Shown here: positions 53,102 through 61,980 of the stretch, in pieces | Position numbering within the stretch: the first letter of the stretch is position 1 | Layout of the letters: the number at the start of each line of letters is the position of its first letter | Origin: CAYWMD01 sp964458575 | Lineage (GTDB): Bacteria > Verrucomicrobiota > Verrucomicrobiia > Limisphaerales > JADLHS01 | Reading direction: 5' to 3' | DNA: 64,000 bases | Assembly: GCA_964458575.1 (NCBI GenBank) | Contig: CAYWMD010000019.1 | Span: 39,166-103,165 of the forward strand | Notes under the pieces: generated by a model | The model's database searches: none | What the model was told of the DNA's origin: nothing | What the model saw: only the letters and a program-made list of their open reading frames with translations | Program-made: the position numbers and the translations under genes

Positions 53102-53455
53102 TCAGGTCCGTAAGGGCCCGTCAGGAATGTTCAAAAGGCGGGCGAGTTGGTTCAGTTGAGCATCTGTGGGCTGCCTGCGGTCATGTTCCCAAGCTTTGAT
53201 GGTTTGGACGTTGACGGGCAGCAATTGGGCCAATTCTCGCTGCTTCATGTGCTTCTCGAACCGTTTGGCTTTGATCTGGTCACCGAGCGTTTTCGGAGTT
53301 GTCGGGAAGGACTTGTATGGCCTACGATTCGTCAGAATGTGCTGCCGTGAAGCGTGAATTGTGCGATGCTCAAAAGCCAACAGTCGTATCCCGCTGGGAG
53401 AGGGGGAATCGTAGCCAGTCTCTCGAACAGACATGCGACGGAATTTGAGGGACAA
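53102..53455 (-). CDS. XRE-family helix-turn-helix regulator
   Basis: The last 60 residues form a helix-turn-helix of the XRE/Cro class: PKTLGDQIKAKRFEKHMKQ, RELAQLLPVNVQTIKAWEHD and RRQPTDAQLNQLARLLNI. The first 25 or so residues of the 117-codon frame (MSLKFRRMSVRETGYDSPSPS) fall in a dispersed repeat, so the true start is probably further in, at a non-ATG codon such as TTG in LLAFEHR. No partner gene is obvious; the next gene on the minus strand is far away. Targets unknown. A small cytoplasmic repressor-like role is the default reading. Confidence 0.7.
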   Translation of the reverse strand: MSLKFRRMSVRETGYDSPSPSGIRLLAFEHRTIHASRQHILTNRRPYKSFPTTPKTLGDQIKAKRFEKHMKQRELAQLLPVNVQTIKAWEHDRRQPTDAQLNQLARLLNIPDGPLRT

Positions 53456-53523
53456 CTATCGAATAAAAATGGAATAGGCGACTGCTGTTCCCTCTCCCCG
53501 AGGGAGCGGGTCAGGGCGAGGGG
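53389..53523. repeat. Dispersed GC-rich repeat: full copy and inverted partial copy
   Basis: The segment 53488-53523 (CCCTCTCCCCGAGGGAGCGG and so on) has the form of a common bacterial intergenic repeat that is often mis-translated as a peptide like LTLSPGERE; here the minus strand reads LALTRSLGEREQ. A shorter copy in inverted orientation lies at 53389-53409 (GGGAGAGGGGGAA). The two flank about 80 bp, like the ends of a small mobile unit. Confidence 0.55.
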
Positions 53524-53541
53524 AAACGCGACAAACGAATT

Positions 53542-55233
53542 ATGAGCAAGACGCAAAACATCCTGGCAACATTGCTGGTGACGCATCTCCCACTCGTCGG
53601 CGCGGAGTCGTTTGTGAAAAATGCGGACGAGCGCGCAAAAATCGAGCAAGCCATTCCCGCCAAGGCTGTCGTCCAGCCGACCAAACCACGGCGTCTGCTA
53701 ATCTTCACGCTGAACGTCGGCTACGGCGGGCATCCTTCCATTGCGCACGCCAACGAGGCGTTCACGCTCATGGGTAAAAAGACCGGCGCATTTGAAACGA
53801 CGGTCAGCAACGACCCCGCTGTCTTCCATCGCGATTCGCTGAAACGGTTTGACGCCGTTTTCTTCAACAACACGGTGGGCAACTGTTTCACGAACGCCGA
53901 CCTGCGGCAGAACCTGCTGGAATTCGTCACCGGCGGCGGCGGCCTGCTGGGGGTGCATGGCACGTCGGTGGCGTTCACGCGCTGGCCGGGCGCGGTCGAG
54001 GACTGGCCGGAGTTCGGTTACATGATGGGCGCGCGCGGTGCGAATCACACGACACAGGATGAACATGTTTGGATCAAGCTTGACGACGCCAGTCATCCAG
54101 TGAACCGGGCTTTTGACGGCACTGGATTTGAAGCACGCGATGAGTTCTTCCGTTTCGGTGCGCCTTACTCGCGCGACCGCGTCCGCGTTTTGTTCAGCAT
54201 AGATACGGCAAAGACCGGCGGAAAGACCGACCAACCCGGCAGCGGCGTGTTCCGGCCGGACCACGATTACGCGCTGGCCTGGGTGCGAAATTACGGTCAA
54301 GGCCGGGTTTTCTACTGCACGATGGCGCACAACCCGCATGTGTTCTGGGACGCGAAGCTGCTGCAATTTTATCTGGCCGCGGTTCAGTTTGCGCTGGGCG
54401 ATCTGCCCGCACCCACGACGCCCAGCGCGCGATTGTCACCAGCGATGCGCGCCCAGGAAAAACTCGGCTGGCGGTTGGGCGTCGAGGCTTACACGTTCCA
54501 CAAATTCACGTTCTTCGAAACGATTGAGAAGACTGCGCAACTCGGTCTGCCCTACATCGGTGGACTGAGTTTCCAAAAGGTCAGCACGAACCTGGCGAAA
54601 AACTTTGACCCGCAACTCAGCGACGAGGAACTGACGCAAATTCGGCTGAAGTTGGACGCAGCCGGGGTGCGGTTGTTGACTTTCTACATTCACGACATCC
54701 CGAACAACGAAGCCGCCGCCCGGAACATTTTTGAGTTTGGCCGGAAGATGGGCATCGAAACATTCATGTCCGAGCCAAAGCCCGAGGCGTTGGATTTGAT
54801 CGAGAAACTCTGTGACGAATACGGCATTAACGTCGCGTTGCACAACCACGACCAGAAGGCTTCGCCGCAATATTGGAATCCCGAAGGTGTGCTCCAGGCG
54901 GTTCAGGGCCGAAGCAAACGCCTCGGCGCGTGCGGCGACCTCGGTTACTGGATGCGGTCGGGCATTGATCCCCTTCAGGCGGCGCGCACGTTGCAGAATC
55001 GGCTGCTCACGGTGCAAATGCACGACCTGCACGCCGTGGGCGCTGAAGGTCACGACGTGCCGTGGGGCACAGGCGTCGGCCATTCGGAGGAATTCTTCCG
55101 CGAGTTGCACCGGTTAGGGATCAAACCAACCATGATCGGCCTGGAGTATTCCGACGACTGGTTTGAATCCATGCCCAAAGTCGCACAGTGCAAGGAATTC
55201 TTTGATGCGACCACGTTAAAACTCGCGCGCTAA
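53542..55233 (+). CDS. ThuA-like domain fused to a sugar phosphate isomerase/epimerase barrel
   Basis: The 563-residue product starts with a weak signal peptide (ILATLLVTHLPLVGAES). Residues 45-280 are a ThuA-like fold: RRLLIFTLNVGYGGH, FDAVFFNNTVGNCFTN, LLEFVTGGGGLLGVHGTS, and RVFYCTMAHNPHVFW. Residues 310-563 are a xylose-isomerase-like TIM barrel (LGWRLGVEAYTFHKFTFFE, LGLPYIGGLSFQKV, INVALHNHDQKASPQYWNPE, GACGDLGYWMRSG, LTVQMHDLHAVG, IGLEYSDDW), with the metal-binding type Glu/His/Asp pattern. Such proteins are common in Verrucomicrobia and Planctomycetes and are thought to act on sugars or inositols, but fusion of both domains in one chain is less usual. Followed 13 bp later by a HEAT-like gene. 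Confidence 0.87.
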   Translation: MSKTQNILATLLVTHLPLVGAESFVKNADERAKIEQAIPAKAVVQPTKPRRLLIFTLNVGYGGHPSIAHANEAFTLMGKKTGAFETTVSNDPAVFHRDSLKRFDAVFFNNTVGNCFTNADLRQNLLEFVTGGGGLLGVHGTSVAFTRWPGAVEDWPEFGYMMGARGANHTTQDEHVWIKLDDASHPVNRAFDGTGFEARDEFFRFGAPYSRDRVRVLFSIDTAKTGGKTDQPGSGVFRPDHDYALAWVRNYGQGRVFYCTMAHNPHVFWDAKLLQFYLAAVQFALGDLPAPTTPSARLSPAMRAQEKLGWRLGVEAYTFHKFTFFETIEKTAQLGLPYIGGLSFQKVSTNLAKNFDPQLSDEELTQIRLKLDAAGVRLLTFYIHDIPNNEAAARNIFEFGRKMGIETFMSEPKPEALDLIEKLCDEYGINVALHNHDQKASPQYWNPEGVLQAVQGRSKRLGACGDLGYWMRSGIDPLQAARTLQNRLLTVQMHDLHAVGAEGHDVPWGTGVGHSEEFFRELHRLGIKPTMIGLEYSDDWFESMPKVAQCKEFFDATTLKLAR

Positions 55234-55246
55234 ACCGAAAGTCCGC

Positions 55247-55993
55247 ATGTCGAATCCTGCCAGCAAATCACCCAATCCCGAGACCGATGCCATCCGCGCG
55301 GCCTTTGCCGCCCTGAAAACGTACGACCAAGGATCGAGCCGCGCCGCGTTGCTGCCGATTGACAATGCAGTTGTGTCCACCCTCGACGATTCCAAGGCGA
55401 GGAAGGAACTTGAACGTCAACTGGTGATCGCGCTGAAGAACGCACCATCCGTCGCAGCCCGCGAGTATGTGTGCTCGAAACTGGCCATGATTGGCTCCAA
55501 GTCCTGTGTGCCGGCGCTCGCACTGCTGCTAACCGTCCCCGAAGCGGCCTCGGCCGCCCGCGCCGCGCTCGAAGTCATTCCGGGCCGCCACGCCGCCAGG
55601 GCCTTGCGTGAAAGCCTGCCAAAGCTCGAAGCATCGCAAAAAATTGGCGCGATCAATTCGCTTGGGAGGCGCCGCGACGCGGATAACGTCCGTGCTTTGT
55701 CGAAGTTGTTGACGGACCCCAACCCGGGAATCGCGGGCGCGGCAGCGGCGGCCCTGGGTGAGATTGGCGTCACGAGCGCGGCGAAAGCGCTTCGTGCATT
55801 TCTCCCGCGAGCACCGCACACGCTTCTTCCGCAAGTGACGGATGCGTGTCTTGTTTGCGCGGAACATTTGCTGGCGGACGGCAAACGCGTGGATGCGGAA
55901 GAGCTTTATCGTCTGGTGTCAACGACCGCAAACATGCGACACGTTCAAATTGCCGCCGCCCGCGGTTTGGAGCAGGCGCGGCGTAAGAGATAG
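55247..55993 (+). CDS. HEAT-repeat-like protein
   Basis: This 248-residue cytoplasmic protein consists of paired helices: LERQLVIALKNAPSVAAREY, LAMIGSKSCVPALALLLT, ASAARAALEVIPGRHAARAL, IGAINSLGRRRDADNVRAL, AGAAAAALGEIGVTSAAKAL, and a C-terminal IAAARGLEQARRK. This is the PBS-lyase HEAT-like repeat pattern used for protein contacts. It has no signal peptide. It is 13 bp downstream of the ThuA-TIM gene and probably translated from the same mRNA. No specific function can be given. Confidence 0.8.
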   Translation: MSNPASKSPNPETDAIRAAFAALKTYDQGSSRAALLPIDNAVVSTLDDSKARKELERQLVIALKNAPSVAAREYVCSKLAMIGSKSCVPALALLLTVPEAASAARAALEVIPGRHAARALRESLPKLEASQKIGAINSLGRRRDADNVRALSKLLTDPNPGIAGAAAAALGEIGVTSAAKALRAFLPRAPHTLLPQVTDACLVCAEHLLADGKRVDAEELYRLVSTTANMRHVQIAAARGLEQARRKR

Positions 55994-56153
55994 CGGATTT
56001 CCCCAAAGCCGAGTGCTTGTCGCCGGAGCCCTGCACGCGCCCGACTCGCGCGCAGCACGCGGCACGGTCATTCCGGCAAAATCCGCAAAGCCATTGCCAA
56101 TGCTTGGTGAGTCGCTAACACTGGGAGGCGACACCTTGAGGCTCGAAGATTTT

Positions 56154-58274
56154 ATGCTCGAATCATTGATGTATCCGCAGGCCGTGGCCATCCTGGGCGC
56201 GTCGCGCAAGCCCGACAAGGTTGGTCACGCGTTCATTGCCAACCTCATCCGCAGCGGCTATCAGGGCAAGATCGTTCCCGTCAACCCGGAAGCCCAGGAC
56301 ATTCTGGGGCTGAAGTGCTATCGCAGTCTCGAAGAGTTCGGTGGCAAAATTGACCTCAGCGTCGTGGTCGTGCCGCCGAAACACGTCAAAGCGGCGATTC
56401 AAAGCTCCATTACTGCTGGAGCGAAAGTCATCACGGTCATCACCGCCGGATTCAAGGAAGTCAGCAGCGCCGGGGCGGCGATGGAAGAGGAATTGGTTGA
56501 GCTTTGCCGGTCACAAGGCGCGCGGCTCATGGGGCCGAACTGCCTTGGCGTCCTGAACACGCACCACAAGATGAACGCGACATTCGCACCGTCCGTTCCG
56601 CCCGCCGGGAACATCTCGCTCATCTCGCAATCCGGCGCGCTCTGCGTGGCGATTCTGGACTGGGCCGCGCAACAGAAGCTCGGCATGGGCAAGGTGTTCA
56701 GCATCGGCAACAAAGCCGATCTCAACGAAGCGGATTTTCTCCAAGCGCTCGCCGAGGACAAGGAAACCACCGTCATCACCAGTTACCTCGAAAGCATCAA
56801 AGACGGCAACAAGTTCCTCCGCATCGCCGAAGAAGCCGCCGCCATCAAGCCGGTCGTGATTTTGAAGGTCGGCGTCACGTCCGCGGGTGCGAAGGCCGCC
56901 TCGTCGCACACCGGCAGCCTCGCCGGCGCAGACATCGCCTATGGCGCGGCGTTCAAACGGTCGGGCGTGATTCGCGCGGAAAACTTTGAATCCTTGTTCG
57001 ATTACGCGCTGGCATTCGCGTCACAAACCTTGCCAGCCGGAAATCGAGTGGCGGTCATCACCAACGCCGGCGGACCGGGCATCATGGCCGCCGACGCCGC
57101 TGAGTCGCTCGGTTTGAAAATGATCACGCCGCGCGAAGCGACCAAGGCGAAGCTGCGTGAATTCCTGCCCGCAGCCGCCTCGGTGGGCAATCCAGTGGAC
57201 GTGATCGGTGACGCGCCGCCCGAGCTTTACATTCAATCACTCAAGATTTTGCAGGAGGACGATGATATTGACGCCATCGTGGTTGTGGTTACGCCGCAAA
57301 ACATGACGCAACCGTCGTCGCTGGCAAAGCAACTCGCCGCCACGCACAATCGCAAGAAGCCGTTGCTCACCACGTTCATGGGTGGGGAAGCGGTGGCGGA
57401 AGCGAAAGCGACGTTGATGGCCGCTGGCATTCCGAATTATCCCTCAGCCGAACGCGCCATGCACACCCTGCGCGCGATGTGCGATTACGCCGCCTGGCGA
57501 CGCCGCCCCCCGCGTATCGTCACGCGCTTTCCGGTCAACCGCCGCCGCGTGGACCGCATCATCCAAATGCAAAGTCGCAGCGGGCAACCGCAGGTGGGCG
57601 AAGTCGAAGCCAAGGAAATCCTGCGCGCCTACGAATTCAATATCCTGGACGGCCACCTGGCGCGCAACGCGGACGAAGCTGTCGAGGTTGCCGAGCGGAT
57701 GGGTTATCCTGTCGTGCTGAAAATTTCCTCGCCGGACATCATCCACAAATCCGATTTTGGCGGCGTGCGGATTAACCTGGCCAACGCCGAGCAGGTGCGC
57801 GACGCGTTTGACCTGATGATGCTGCGCATCCAACGCCGCGCGCCGGATGCGCATATTCGCGGCGGCTTTGTGGAGAAGATGGGAACGCGAGGTCGCGAGG
57901 TGATCTTGGGCATGACGCGCGACCCGCAATTCGGACCAATGTTGATGTTTGGTCTGGGGGGTATTTTCGTCGAAGTGATGAAGGACGTGACGTTCCACCT
58001 TGCGCCGATCACGGCGGACGAGGCGATGCAGATGTTGAAGGGCACGCGTTCCTACGCCCTGCTGAAGGGCGCACGCGGCCAGGCGCCGGTGGATTTGGAC
58101 GCGATTGCCAGCGCGTTGCAACGCATCAGCCAGCTCGCCACGGATTATCCCGAAATCACGGAACTCGACATCAACCCGTTCATCGTCGGCCCGGTGGGCG
58201 CGGAAGCGTATGTGGCCGACGCGCGGATGACGCTGGCGCAAGAAGCGAAAGAGGGCGAGGGAGTGGAGCACTGA
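56154..58274 (+). CDS. ADP-forming acyl-CoA (acetyl-CoA) synthetase, fused alpha and beta subunits
   Basis: The start at 56154 (MLESLMYPQAVAILGASRKP) follows GAGG and matches the family start; longer frames run to 56100 and 55842 but overlap the HEAT-like gene. The alpha part has a CoA-binding Rossmann domain, GARLMGPNCLGVLN, ISLISQSGALCVAILDWA, and SSHTGSLAGADIAYGAAFKR, whose His is the expected phospho-acceptor. The beta part is an ATP-grasp (residues 480-706): EVEAKEILRAYEFNI, PVVLKISSPDIIHKSDFGGV, FGLGGIFVEVMKDVTF. It converts acyl-CoA, ADP and phosphate to acid, CoA and ATP, or the reverse. It has no GNAT domain; one is on the next gene. Confidence 0.93.
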   Translation: MLESLMYPQAVAILGASRKPDKVGHAFIANLIRSGYQGKIVPVNPEAQDILGLKCYRSLEEFGGKIDLSVVVVPPKHVKAAIQSSITAGAKVITVITAGFKEVSSAGAAMEEELVELCRSQGARLMGPNCLGVLNTHHKMNATFAPSVPPAGNISLISQSGALCVAILDWAAQQKLGMGKVFSIGNKADLNEADFLQALAEDKETTVITSYLESIKDGNKFLRIAEEAAAIKPVVILKVGVTSAGAKAASSHTGSLAGADIAYGAAFKRSGVIRAENFESLFDYALAFASQTLPAGNRVAVITNAGGPGIMAADAAESLGLKMITPREATKAKLREFLPAAASVGNPVDVIGDAPPELYIQSLKILQEDDDIDAIVVVVTPQNMTQPSSLAKQLAATHNRKKPLLTTFMGGEAVAEAKATLMAAGIPNYPSAERAMHTLRAMCDYAAWRRRPPRIVTRFPVNRRRVDRIIQMQSRSGQPQVGEVEAKEILRAYEFNILDGHLARNADEAVEVAERMGYPVVLKISSPDIIHKSDFGGVRINLANAEQVRDAFDLMMLRIQRRAPDAHIRGGFVEKMGTRGREVILGMTRDPQFGPMLMFGLGGIFVEVMKDVTFHLAPITADEAMQMLKGTRSYALLKGARGQAPVDLDAIASALQRISQLATDYPEITELDINPFIVGPVGAEAYVADARMTLAQEAKEGEGVEH

Positions 58275-58278
58275 AGCA

Positions 58279-60162
58279 ATGAATACGACCAAGGCCAAAC
58301 CAAGTTTCGATCCCAACTGGCAGGAGAAATACAAGCCGCAGATCATGACGGCCGCCCAGGCCGTCAAACGCATCCGCCCCGGCCAGCGTGTTTTTGTGGG
58401 CACGGGCTGCGGCGAACCGCTCGAATTGGTTTCAGCCCTCGCCAAACGCGCCACGGAATTACCGGACACGGAAATCGTTCATTTGCTCACGTTCGGCGAA
58501 GCGCCCTACGCGCACCGGGAGATGACGCAGTATTTTCGCGTGAACAGTTTTTTCATCGCGGAAAACGTTCGCGACATCATCCAGGAGGGGTTGGGTGATT
58601 ACACCCCGCTGCACCTTTCCGACATTCCGCGGTTGTTTGAATCCGGCCAGTTGCCCCTGGACGTGGCGCTGATTCAAGTCACGCCGCCGGACCAGGACGG
58701 CCTGTGCAGCCTCGGCGTGTCGGTGGACATCGTAAAGAAGGCTTCCGAAAACGCTTCGCTGGTCATCGCGCAGGTCAATGCCAACATGCCGCGCACGCTC
58801 GGCAACTGCCTGATTCACGCCTACGACGTGGACATCCTCGTCCCCGCCGACGAGCCCATCCTTGAAGTCAAGCCGCCGGAAGTCACCGAAGTCACGCGGC
58901 AAATCGCGGAGAACCTCGCGTCGCTGATTGACGACGGTTCCACGATCGAAGTCGGCATTGGCCGCATCCCGCAGGCGTTGCTCGGCTTTCTCAAGGACAA
59001 GAAGGACCTGGGGCTGCATACCGAAATGATCACCGACGGCGTCGTTGATCTCATCGAGTGCGGCGCGGTCACCGGCGCGCGCAAGACCCTCGACCGCGGC
59101 AAGGTTGTCGCCAGTTTTTGTCTCGGCACGAAGAAGCTTTACGATTACGTGGACAACAATCCGGCGTTTTCGTTCCAGCCCACCGATTACGTCAACAACC
59201 CCAGCATCATCACTCAGCAACACAAAATGGTGGCCATCAACATGGCGCTGGAGATTGATCTGACCGGACAGGTGTGCGCCGATTCGCTCGGGTCGAAGTT
59301 TTTCTCCGGCGTGGGCGGCCAGGTGGATTTCAACCGCGGCGCGGCCAAGGCACCCGGCGGCAAGGCCATCATCGCGATGCCGTCCACGGCGAAGGATGGA
59401 AGCATTTCCCGGATTGTTGCCCGCCTGAGTTCCGGTGCGGGCGTGGTCACGACACGGGCCGGCGTCCAATACGTCGTCACTGAACACGGCGTCGCCTATC
59501 TCCACGGCAAAAGCGTTCAGGAGCGCGTCCTCGCCCTCATCAGCATCGCGGACCCGAGGTTTCGCGAACAATTGCTGCGCGAAGCCATCGCTGCCAAATA
59601 TCTTTCCGCCGAACTCGCCGACCGCGAAGGTAAAATTCACGTGGGGCCGAAAGAGCTGCGCACGACGTATCTGCTCAACGACGGCACGCTGATGAATTTT
59701 CGGCCGATTCATCCCACGGACGAACCGCGGATGCGCGACCTGTTCCACAAACTCTCGGCCGCGACGATTTATTACCGGTTCATGGGCTACCAGAAATTCG
59801 TGTCACGCCGGCAGATTCAGGACTTTGTTTACATAGACCACCGCAACGACGTGACCATCGTCGGCACGCTGCCCGAAGCGCACGGCGAGGACATTGTCGC
59901 CATCGGCAGCTACTATCTCGACCCGAAGACGAACCTGGCGGAGGTGGCGTTCACCGTGGCGGACAAGATGCAGAATCACGGCATCGGCACGTTCCTCCTC
60001 AAGCACCTGATGCGTGTGGCGCGGCGGAACGGCATCCGCGGATTCACGGCGGAGGTGCTGGTGGAAAACAAAGCCATGCAGGCGGTCATCAACAAGTCGA
60101 ACACCAAGGTCAGCAGCCGCGTCGGCAACAACGTCATCAGCTACGAAATGGAATTCAAGTAA
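58279..60162 (+). CDS. Acetyl-CoA hydrolase/transferase fused to a GNAT acetyltransferase
   Basis: This 627-residue protein has two parts. Residues 1-440 are a class I CoA-transferase (acetyl-CoA hydrolase type): RIRPGQRVFVGTGCGEPLEL, IEVGIGRIPQALLGFL, LHTEMITDGVVDLIECG (Glu is the expected CoA-thioester carrier), KFFSGVGGQVDFNRG, VVTTRAGVQYVVTEHGVA. Residues 465-627 are a GNAT domain, with ATIYYRFMGY, EVAFTVADKMQNHGIGTFLL (the acetyl-CoA motif) and VLVENKAMQAVINK. It lies 4 bp after the ADP-forming synthetase, so they likely act in one acyl-CoA interconversion step. The GNAT may acetylate a protein such as the partner synthetase; this is inference. Confidence 0.93.
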   Translation: MNTTKAKPSFDPNWQEKYKPQIMTAAQAVKRIRPGQRVFVGTGCGEPLELVSALAKRATELPDTEIVHLLTFGEAPYAHREMTQYFRVNSFFIAENVRDIIQEGLGDYTPLHLSDIPRLFESGQLPLDVALIQVTPPDQDGLCSLGVSVDIVKKASENASLVIAQVNANMPRTLGNCLIHAYDVDILVPADEPILEVKPPEVTEVTRQIAENLASLIDDGSTIEVGIGRIPQALLGFLKDKKDLGLHTEMITDGVVDLIECGAVTGARKTLDRGKVVASFCLGTKKLYDYVDNNPAFSFQPTDYVNNPSIITQQHKMVAINMALEIDLTGQVCADSLGSKFFSGVGGQVDFNRGAAKAPGGKAIIAMPSTAKDGSISRIVARLSSGAGVVTTRAGVQYVVTEHGVAYLHGKSVQERVLALISIADPRFREQLLREAIAAKYLSAELADREGKIHVGPKELRTTYLLNDGTLMNFRPIHPTDEPRMRDLFHKLSAATIYYRFMGYQKFVSRRQIQDFVYIDHRNDVTIVGTLPEAHGEDIVAIGSYYLDPKTNLAEVAFTVADKMQNHGIGTFLLKHLMRVARRNGIRGFTAEVLVENKAMQAVINKSNTKVSSRVGNNVISYEMEFK

Positions 60163-60173
60163 GCGGCGACACG

Positions 60174-60926
60174 TCAGGTGACTTCTATTCCGACCGGGCA
60201 ATGGTCGCTGCCCTGAACTTCGGCGCGGATGAACGCGCGCTTGAGCCGCGGACGTAGTGCGCCGCTCATGAGAAAGTAATCAATGCGCCAGCCGACGTTC
60301 CGGGCGCGCGCACCGGTCATCTGACTCCACCAGGTATAATGGCCGCCGCCTTTCTCAAATTCCCGGAAGGTGTCCAGAAAGCCCGCCTTCACCAACGCGC
60401 CGAACCCGGCCCGTTCCTCGGGCGTGAATCCATGGTTCTTCACGTTGGCTTTGGGATTGGCGAGGTCAATCTCCGTGTGCGCCACGTTGAGATCACCGCA
60501 GAAGATCACGGGCTTCTTCCGTTCCAGCTTCTTGAGAAAGCGGAGGAAGTCGCGATCCCATTGCTGGCGGTAGGCCAGACGCGAGAGTTCCCGCTTGGAA
60601 TTGGGCACATAAACATTCACCAGATAAAAGTCGGCGAATTCGGCGGTCAATACGCGGCCTTCGCGGTCATGTTCCGCCACGCCCAGGTGCGGCGTGACGT
60701 TCAAGGGACGCACCTTGGTGAAAATCGCGGTGCCGGAATAGCCCTTCTTCTCCGCGCAGTTCCAGTAGGTCGTGTATCGCGCCGGCCAGAGCTGCTCCAC
60801 GTCGTCAGGATGGCATTTCGTTTCCTGAAGGCAAAGCACGTCGGGCTTTTCCGCATCGAGGAATTCCAAAAAATTCTTTTTCAACACGGCCCGCAGGCCG
60901 TTGACGTTCCATGAAATCAATTTCAC
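60174..60926 (-). CDS. xth: Exodeoxyribonuclease III
   Basis: The 250-residue protein has all motifs of the AP endonuclease/ExoIII family: KLISWNVNGLRAVLKK, CLQETKCHPDDV (metal Glu), VNVYVPNSK, VIFCGDLNVAHTEIDLANPK (Asp-Asn pair), GWRIDYFLMS and SDHCPVGIEV (catalytic His). It cuts DNA at abasic sites and removes 3' blocks in base excision repair. It is convergent with the CoA-transferase gene (stop to stop 12 bp) and divergent from the LolA-like gene. The length is normal for the family. Confidence 0.95.
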   Translation of the reverse strand: MKLISWNVNGLRAVLKKNFLEFLDAEKPDVLCLQETKCHPDDVEQLWPARYTTYWNCAEKKGYSGTAIFTKVRPLNVTPHLGVAEHDREGRVLTAEFADFYLVNVYVPNSKRELSRLAYRQQWDRDFLRFLKKLERKKPVIFCGDLNVAHTEIDLANPKANVKNHGFTPEERAGFGALVKAGFLDTFREFEKGGGHYTWWSQMTGARARNVGWRIDYFLMSGALRPRLKRAFIRAEVQGSDHCPVGIEVT

Positions 60927-61125
60927 GGGCCGGAAGGTAACGGGATTTACGCCCGGCGCGAGCCCGCAATGGATGTCGGTGATGAGACATCCAATCGCCC
61001 GAAGCGTCCCGAATACGCCCAGCGTACCACCTGCCCATCAAACCGGGCCGAACCCGGAATTCTCTCCGTAAATAAACAGGGTTGAATACTCCCGCGGATC
61101 GTGGCATCCAAAGATCAGGTTCATT

Positions 61126-61962
61126 ATGAGAGCACAACGGTCCATCCTCGCAGTCGCGCTTCTGCTGGCAGCGACGATGAGCCTGCCCGCGGTCAACAAC
61201 AGCGAGCCGGCGTTGCCGCCGATTGAGACGGTGCTGAAGCGCGTTGCCGCCCAGGCCGAAAAGGAGGACCAAAACACCCAGGAGTTTCGCCAGCGTTACG
61301 CCTATACCCGCACCCGGGTCACGGAGTATCGCAATTCGAAGGGCGAGGTGAAAAAGCGCGAGGAAAAAAAGGGCCGGAACGATCCGCAGCCCAAGGCTGT
61401 TGTCGCGCCGGTGCAACCAGTGGTCGCCAAACCCGTCCGCACCGACTCAGCGAAGTCCAATCAGCCGGTTTCCGATTCCCACTCCAATGTGCGCGGCAAG
61501 GCGTTCAAGAAAACCGACTTTGTACTCGATGAAGACCTGATTGGCCGTTTTGTTTTCACCGTGGTCGGACGGGGGGTCGTGAATGGGCGTCCGGCTTTGA
61601 TCGTGGATTTCCAGCCCGCCAAAAAGAAACTGCCGGTGCGCAATCTCAAGGACAAGTTCATCAACCGGGCAGCGGGACGGGTGTGGGTGGACGAGGCGGA
61701 CTACGCGCTCGCGAAGGTTGACCTGCGTCTCACCGAAAAGGTGAACGTGGTCGGCGGCTTGGTCGGCGCCGTGTGGAAGTTCAATTTTGATTTCCTGCGC
61801 GAACGCACACCGGAAGGATACTGGTTCATCCGCGATTCCAACTGGCATCTTGAAGGCCGGGAAGTGTTCGTCCACCGCACGGTGGATTATCACGAGCAAC
61901 GGACCGGCGTGCGCCGGGCGACCGGGACGCAAGGCGTTGACGGCGGCGACACCGACGAGTAG
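61126..61962 (+). CDS. Exported LolA/LppX-like outer-membrane lipoprotein-sorting-type protein
   Basis: This 278-residue protein has a signal peptide (SILAVALLLAATMSLPA). A charged linker follows (KGEVKKREEKKGRNDPQPK). Residues 125-260 are beta-rich: DLIGRFVFTVVGRGVVNGRP, LIVDFQPAKKKL, RAAGRVWVDEADYALAKVDLRL, VVGGLVGAVWKFNFDFLRE, YWFIRDSNWHLEGREVFVH. The R-V-W-V-D-E-x-D-x-x-L-x-K-x-D pattern is typical of LolA/LolB-like half-barrels that bind lipids. Function is not known for these stand-alone forms. It leads a likely operon with the Fe-S carrier gene 18 bp later. Confidence 0.72.
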   Translation: MRAQRSILAVALLLAATMSLPAVNNSEPALPPIETVLKRVAAQAEKEDQNTQEFRQRYAYTRTRVTEYRNSKGEVKKREEKKGRNDPQPKAVVAPVQPVVAKPVRTDSAKSNQPVSDSHSNVRGKAFKKTDFVLDEDLIGRFVFTVVGRGVVNGRPALIVDFQPAKKKLPVRNLKDKFINRAAGRVWVDEADYALAKVDLRLTEKVNVVGGLVGAVWKFNFDFLRERTPEGYWFIRDSNWHLEGREVFVHRTVDYHEQRTGVRRATGTQGVDGGDTDE

Positions 61963-61980
61963 TCTGCGGCACGTCCAACG

